64,000 nt of DNA from Pedobacter kyungheensis (GTDB taxonomy: Bacteria; Bacteroidota; Bacteroidia; Sphingobacteriales; Sphingobacteriaceae): the NCBI RefSeq assembly GCF_000812965.1, contig NZ_JSYN01000002.1, positions 480,402 through 544,401 of the forward strand. Reading direction: 5' to 3'. The translations under genes were made by a program, and so were the position numbers. The notes below the pieces were generated by a model that saw only the letters and a program-made list of their open reading frames with translations, was not told the origin of the DNA and searched no databases. This document shows, in pieces, positions 60,562-64,000 of the stretch (its first letter is position 1; every line of letters starts with the position of its first letter).

Positions 60562-61227
60562 CTAAATAATTTTATTGGCAATGCAATGCGCAATCAACTG
60601 ACCGTTGTTGGAAATATTTAGGGTTGTTTTAATCAGATTGATGCGTTTTTCGATACTACTGAGACCAGAAGGTTCCAGCTTTTTCTGCTTTAAAAGATCA
60701 GGCATTTCTTTTTGCGTTCTGCCTTCCAGCAGTAAAGCAACAATAGCCTTGTCGTATTCGGTAAAAACATGAGCGTTTGCCTGTTTTTGCCTAAGATTGG
60801 GCGAGTGGTATTTTTTATGTTTATAAATGCTTTCTATAGCCAGTTTTAAATCTTTTGCATCATGTCTGGCTTTCGGTACAAAAGCATCGATATTCAATTC
60901 TTTAAAAAGTGCATTAGCTATTAGTGCCCGGTTTTCAATAGAGAATACCAATACTTTTAAATCAGGCTGTATAGCCCGTACCGCTTTAATCAATTCCCGC
61001 CCGTTGTTTATTTTTTGCGCTGTCGGTTCTTCATCAAATGAAAGGTCTGTAATAATCAGTTCGTATGGATTGCCCTCATTCAGGGCTTTTTGTACACGCG
61101 TTAGTGCTGCGTCGCAATAAAATACATAGTCATTATTGGTGATAGTGATACCCAGATCGGTCAATGCATTACGAAGGGAAAGGTTTACAATTTCGTGGTC
61201 TTCGGCTATCAATACGTTTTTGAACAT
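60562..61227 (-). CDS. Response regulator with LuxR-like HTH
   Basis: This 221-residue protein has a receiver domain (about 3-130) with VLIAEDHEIV, the phospho-acceptor Asp in LIITDLSFDE and Lys in DAFVPKARHDA. The C-terminal LuxR/NarL-like helix-turn-helix (about 155-215) shows DKAIVALLLEGRTQKEMPDL and SSIEKRINLIKTTLNISN. It lies 12 bp after the kinase gene, its obvious partner. It is a candidate for binding the TTACGG palindromes just downstream and at 58841; this is inference from proximity. Confidence 0.85.
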   Translation of the reverse strand: MFKNVLIAEDHEIVNLSLRNALTDLGITITNNDYVFYCDAALTRVQKALNEGNPYELIITDLSFDEEPTAQKINNGRELIKAVRAIQPDLKVLVFSIENRALIANALFKELNIDAFVPKARHDAKDLKLAIESIYKHKKYHSPNLRQKQANAHVFTEYDKAIVALLLEGRTQKEMPDLLKQKKLEPSGLSSIEKRINLIKTTLNISNNGQLIAHCIANKII

Positions 61228-61239
61228 AGCTATACTTTT

Positions 61240-62898
61240 TTAAATTGGAAATGAGAATTCAATTTCAAGCCCTTTATCAGGCTTGGTGTCAAAAGTAATG
61301 CGCCCCGAAATACTTTCAATACGGGTTTCCGTATTATTTAACCCGTTTTTCCTGACTGCTCCCTGCATGCCTTTACCATTGTCAAAGTATAAAACAGTTA
61401 TTTGCTGATCTTTACGCTCAAAGCTGATATTTACCTGATCTGCTTCGCTATGTTTATCCATATTGGTCATGAGGTTTTGCAGGATTAAATACACCTCATT
61501 TTTTGTAGTGGCTTTTACATTTGCCCAAAGTGCATCATCGTTTCCTTTTACGGCAACATCCGTTTTTGCTGATGAATATGCATACAACATCTTGGAGAGT
61601 TCTTTTACAAAACTTTCTTCCAGATTCATATCTCCGTTTTCGTATGAAAGATCTCTCGATATCTGATAAATAACTTCCAGTTTATCAGCTAGTATGGTTT
61701 TATTCATTTCAGGAGCATTCTCTACTTCCGACATTACCTGATATATTTTATTGGCTACCCCATCATGAACTTTTTTAACGTATTTGAGCTCGGTTTTCTT
61801 TACCTCCAATTCTTTTTCCTGCTTCAGCTCTTTTTGTCTTTTACGATATAGGATAAAGCCAATTATTAAGCATAGTATTAAAACTCCAAGGCCTATATTT
61901 TTGCGGAGGATATCATTTTGTTTTTCTACATTGTCTGCCTGGGCTTTTAGGAAATCTGCTCTATTCTTTTCAGAGTCGTAGCGGATGAGGGCAAATTGAT
62001 TTTTTGCTGCACTGCGGGCAGTTTGCAAGCTGTCGTCAATACTTTGGTATTTTTGAAAATATTGCTTTGTTGCTATAGCAGGGCTAAGTTTGATTAATTT
62101 TTGTAGTGCTTCGAGCCGGTCATCAGGGCTATTCAGTTTTGTTGCAGTCAGATACATCTTTTTGGCATAACTAAATGCTGAATCAGGTTTTTTCTTTTCG
62201 TAATAATCGGCGAGATGTGCATAGCTTGCATTTTGCCCCCATTCATCCTTTTCTAAATAACGAATTTGCAATGCTTTTGAAAAATCTGCCAGTGGATTAT
62301 AATTGGGATTTTGAAGCCATTTTGTTCTAGCTGCATTAGAAAGTACCCTTGCATACTCTTTCTTATCGCTAATTTTTCTCAAAACTTCATTGTAAATATC
62401 GATCGCGTTTAAATAAGCTCCACTTTTTTGATAAGCTAAAGCTTTATTATTAAGGAACCGTAATTTATATGCATCGTTTCTGCAAAATTTTAGTGCCAGG
62501 TTATAATAATTTATGGCCTCTGTATATCTTTTAAAATACGTACTGTTTAAGCCAAGCTCATTATAATCAGATGCAAGGCAAGCGAGATCAGTCTGTTTAT
62601 GCTCGTTTAAGAAGCCTAACGATAATGTTAAGCTTTCCTGTCCTCCAAAATAATCTCCGGCATCTGATTGTATTACTGCCATATAATTATAAGCCATGGC
62701 CACTTGTAAGCTATCTTTAGCAGTGGTAGTTACTTTGTTGAAGTAATAAAATGAAGAGTCATTATTTTTAAAGAAAAATGATTCTGCTATCTCAAAGGTT
62801 TGATTTTTAACATTTTTAACAGGCGTTTTGGTGGTGTTTTCTTTCTTACAAGCAAATGCCACCAAAATAAAAAATACGAGAATATGTGTTTTTTTCAA
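61240..62898 (-). CDS. TPR-containing sensor histidine kinase lipoprotein
   Basis: This 552-residue protein starts with TTG at 62898; no in-frame ATG exists before an upstream stop. An N-terminal lipobox (LVFFILVAFACKKENT) is followed by TPR repeats (about 60-270; FGGQESLTLSLGFLNEHK, EAINYYNLALKFC). A membrane helix (IGLGVLILCLIIGFILYRKR) leads to a coiled linker, a HisKA_3-like segment (VKKVHDGVANKIYQVMSEVE) and a GHKL ATPase (YFDNGKGMQGAVRKNGLNNT). The design matches Bacteroidota kinases with a periplasmic TPR sensor. It forms a two-gene operon with the regulator. Confidence 0.9.
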   Translation of the reverse strand: MKKTHILVFFILVAFACKKENTTKTPVKNVKNQTFEIAESFFFKNNDSSFYYFNKVTTTAKDSLQVAMAYNYMAVIQSDAGDYFGGQESLTLSLGFLNEHKQTDLACLASDYNELGLNSTYFKRYTEAINYYNLALKFCRNDAYKLRFLNNKALAYQKSGAYLNAIDIYNEVLRKISDKKEYARVLSNAARTKWLQNPNYNPLADFSKALQIRYLEKDEWGQNASYAHLADYYEKKKPDSAFSYAKKMYLTATKLNSPDDRLEALQKLIKLSPAIATKQYFQKYQSIDDSLQTARSAAKNQFALIRYDSEKNRADFLKAQADNVEKQNDILRKNIGLGVLILCLIIGFILYRKRQKELKQEKELEVKKTELKYVKKVHDGVANKIYQVMSEVENAPEMNKTILADKLEVIYQISRDLSYENGDMNLEESFVKELSKMLYAYSSAKTDVAVKGNDDALWANVKATTKNEVYLILQNLMTNMDKHSEADQVNISFERKDQQITVLYFDNGKGMQGAVRKNGLNNTETRIESISGRITFDTKPDKGLEIEFSFPI

Positions 62899-62981
62899 GA
62901 GCGAGAGTAATTATTTACTCAAATATAAAAAAACAGGATAGTTTTTGCTTAAATGTTTTGACATTGTTTTATAAACAAAAA

Positions 62982-63009
62982 AAGTAAGGCAGAAAGTACT
63001 GCCTTACTT
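62982..63009 (-). terminator. Terminator of the small secreted protein gene
   Basis: A perfect 11-bp stem, AAGTAAGGCAG / CTGCCTTACTT with a 6-nt loop, has a T tract on the minus strand. Confidence 0.92.
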
Positions 63010-63047
63010 GTCATTGAGATAATTTTTATCCCGGGTCGAACCACAAA

Positions 63048-63245
63048 CTATGGATTTTTTGGCGGAACATGTGAACCTTCGCCACCGGTATCATCACCTG
63101 GATCAGTTGGAGGTTCGTCTCCAGGATCACCCGGATCAGTTCCGGTAGCACTTACTGTTGTACCGGTTTGAGGTGCGCAATTGTTATTTGTATTTGATGG
63201 TGTTGCCAAACCTAATAGGATGGCAATAAATAATGGTAAAAACAT
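63048..63245 (-). CDS. Small secreted Asp/Pro/Gly-rich protein
   Basis: I do not recognise this 65-residue protein. A signal peptide (MFLPLFIAILLGLA) is followed by a Thr/Asn stretch with one Cys (SNTNNNCAPQTGTTVSATG) and then an acidic Gly/Pro-rich tail (DPGDPGDEPPTDPGDD, GEGSHVPPKNP). It looks unstructured and surface- or wall-associated. It has its own terminator and a 150-nt palindrome-rich leader, which support it as a real gene. It is upstream of, and in the same direction as, the two-component operon. Confidence 0.7.
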   Translation of the reverse strand: MFLPLFIAILLGLATPSNTNNNCAPQTGTTVSATGTDPGDPGDEPPTDPGDDTGGEGSHVPPKNP

Positions 63246-63280
63246 GACTTTAAAAATTTAAAAGTGAAATACATTGTAGG

Positions 63281-63409
63281 CCACCGCGTATCGTACGCGG
63301 CGTTGCTACGGGTTTGTAAATCAGAAGGCCTTCTGAATTTTTGGGAAGTCTGAGTTTCCATCGCGGGAGCTGATAACTGCTTCCCAGGTCGGCTATAAAC
63401 CACCGCGAT
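63281..63409 (-). other. Palindrome-rich leader of the small secreted protein gene
   Basis: Seen here are the hairpin CCGCGTA-TCG-TACGCGG (63284-63300), the 16-bp palindrome TCAGAAGGCCTTCTGA (63321-63336), the pair TGGGAAG/CTTCCCA (63342-63348 with 63380-63386) and the pair ATCGCGG/CCGCGAT (63360-63366 with 63403-63409). CCACCGCG occurs twice (63281 and 63400), so alternative pairings are possible. It may be a structured RNA leader or a degenerate REP-like element. Confidence 0.5.
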
Positions 63410-63516
63410 TTCTACTCTTTTTATTCAATTAATTTTTTGCTTAGCTTAGTGTTTGTTTTGCCGCTTGAACTAATTGTTGGAACAAATATCGGACGGTCAA
63501 AAAGCTTATTGCCAGA

Positions 63517-63588
63517 GAATTCCGGTTATTCTTATAATTCTTTTTTAATTCTTTTTGGATTCCGGAAAACCGTATGGATTCCGAAAAT
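63517..63588 (+). promoter_or_regulatory. GATTCCG-type repeats before the right-edge gene
   Basis: TGGATTCCGGAAAA (63556-63569) and TGGATTCCGAAAAT (63575-63588) are direct repeats 19 bp apart; GAATTCCGG at 63517 is a third partial copy. They lie 33-104 bp before the ATG at 63621 and may be an operator. Confidence 0.4.
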
Positions 63589-63620
63589 TCCTATTTTACT
63601 TTTACGCTAAATTTTTGAAT

Positions 63621-64000
63621 ATGCCTGAAAATTACCAAGACGCAGTATTGGCTGCTTATAAGCAGAAAAAGAAGGAAGAGGGCAGTGGCCTGCCTTTAAA
63701 TCTATTAAAGCCGACTACGGTCAAGCTGAAAAGGGAATGTTTGAAGAGATATGATAAAAGTGATGAGGCTAAGAATGTATTTTCAGATTTTTTTGATGTA
63801 GATCGTTTAGATACTGAATTTCATGAGTATATTTTAGGAAAAGACCCTGATGACTTTAAAGCTCTTTTAAATCATTTGCAGGAGAAAACAACAAAAACAG
63901 ATGAGAAAAACACAGAGCTCCTAGCTTGGTTGATTGATTTTAAGCCAAGACCCAGCATCGCATATTATACAAATCCACCCGGTGGTACATTGTCACCCCC
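63621..64000 (+). CDS. Unknown protein, cut by the right edge
   Basis: An open frame of 126 complete codons runs from the ATG at 63621 to the edge with no stop. It begins MPENYQDAVLAAYKQKKKEE and later reads NLLKPTTVKLKRECLKRYDK, FFDVDRLDTEFHEYILGKD and WLIDFKPRPSIAYYTNPPGG. The visible part is charged, helical and without signal peptide. Codon use looks normal for the window. I do not recognise the family from this part. Confidence 0.65.
   Translation, partial: MPENYQDAVLAAYKQKKKEEGSGLPLNLLKPTTVKLKRECLKRYDKSDEAKNVFSDFFDVDRLDTEFHEYILGKDPDDFKALLNHLQEKTTKTDEKNTELLAWLIDFKPRPSIAYYTNPPGGTLSP

Noticed and set aside
62905..62920. Inverted repeat GAGTAA-N4-TTACTC at the kinase start as a third TTACGG-type site
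   Set aside because: The arm sequence and orientation differ from TTACGG-N4-CCGTAA and there is no TAnnTTTG at 21 bp.

Overview
The window comes from a Bacteroidota chromosome, most likely Pedobacter or a close Sphingobacteriaceae relative (inferred from content; no rRNA gene is present). Indicators are a type IX secretion (T9SS) adhesin with a CHU_C-type C-terminus followed by a PorP/SprF gene, promoters of the TTG-N19/20-TAnnTTTG class, weak Shine-Dalgarno sequences, LytS/LytTR regulators, a DUF4236 protein and FKBP lipoproteins. No tRNA, rRNA, insertion sequence, prophage or CRISPR array was seen.

Layout. 1-13.65 kb: the 3' part of a giant repeat-built adhesin, a PorP/SprF protein and a PD40/OmpA protein. 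13.76-20.6 kb: a RiPP-like locus with a full-length LanB dehydratase, a LytS-type kinase, four tandem 51-residue peptide genes and a LytTR regulator. Next to it lie an unknown 124-aa gene and a stand-alone HsdR-N nuclease-like gene. 20.7-24.2 kb: htpG, a receiver protein and an N-acetylglucosamine-kinase-like gene. 24.4-30 kb: a TolC/RND/MFP efflux operon. 30.3-42.2 kb: housekeeping genes (M61 peptidase, acyl-CoA ligase, gamma-glutamyltransferase, GAF protein, DUF885 peptidase, OmpA). 43.6-50.3 kb: a MarR-controlled beta-oxidation cluster with an inserted four-helix-bundle gene and GTATCAA repeats. 50.6-52.5 kb: three FKBP lipoproteins. 52.5-60.5 kb: a minus-strand accessory block (photolyase, SNase, Cys-rich peptide, vWA-like, PLD-like membrane protein, DUF4236, HsdR-N, YegP). 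60.5-64 kb: a two-component system, a small secreted protein with a structured leader, and an unknown gene cut by the right edge.

Two systems stand out. (1) The LanB locus. Its four tandem precursor-like peptides contain no cysteine, so they cannot form lanthionine rings, and no cyclase, transporter or protease is nearby. The peptides sit between their apparent kinase and regulator. A pair of 21-22 bp direct repeats (core GGGTTTYRTGTAAAA) lies upstream of peptide 1, and a second pair lies upstream of the 124-aa gene. In both places an ATCTTTA element follows at exactly 34 bp, which predicts co-regulation and brings the 124-aa gene into the system. (2) The 54-60 kb block. Two promoters share TTACGG-N4-CCGTAA, exactly 21 bp, then TAnnTTTG. 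One drives YegP-HsdR-N; the other drives DUF4236-PLD-vWA-CysRich-SNase. This suggests a co-regulated nuclease/membrane module, possibly stress- or defence-related.

All functions are read from sequence motifs and family knowledge; no database search was run.
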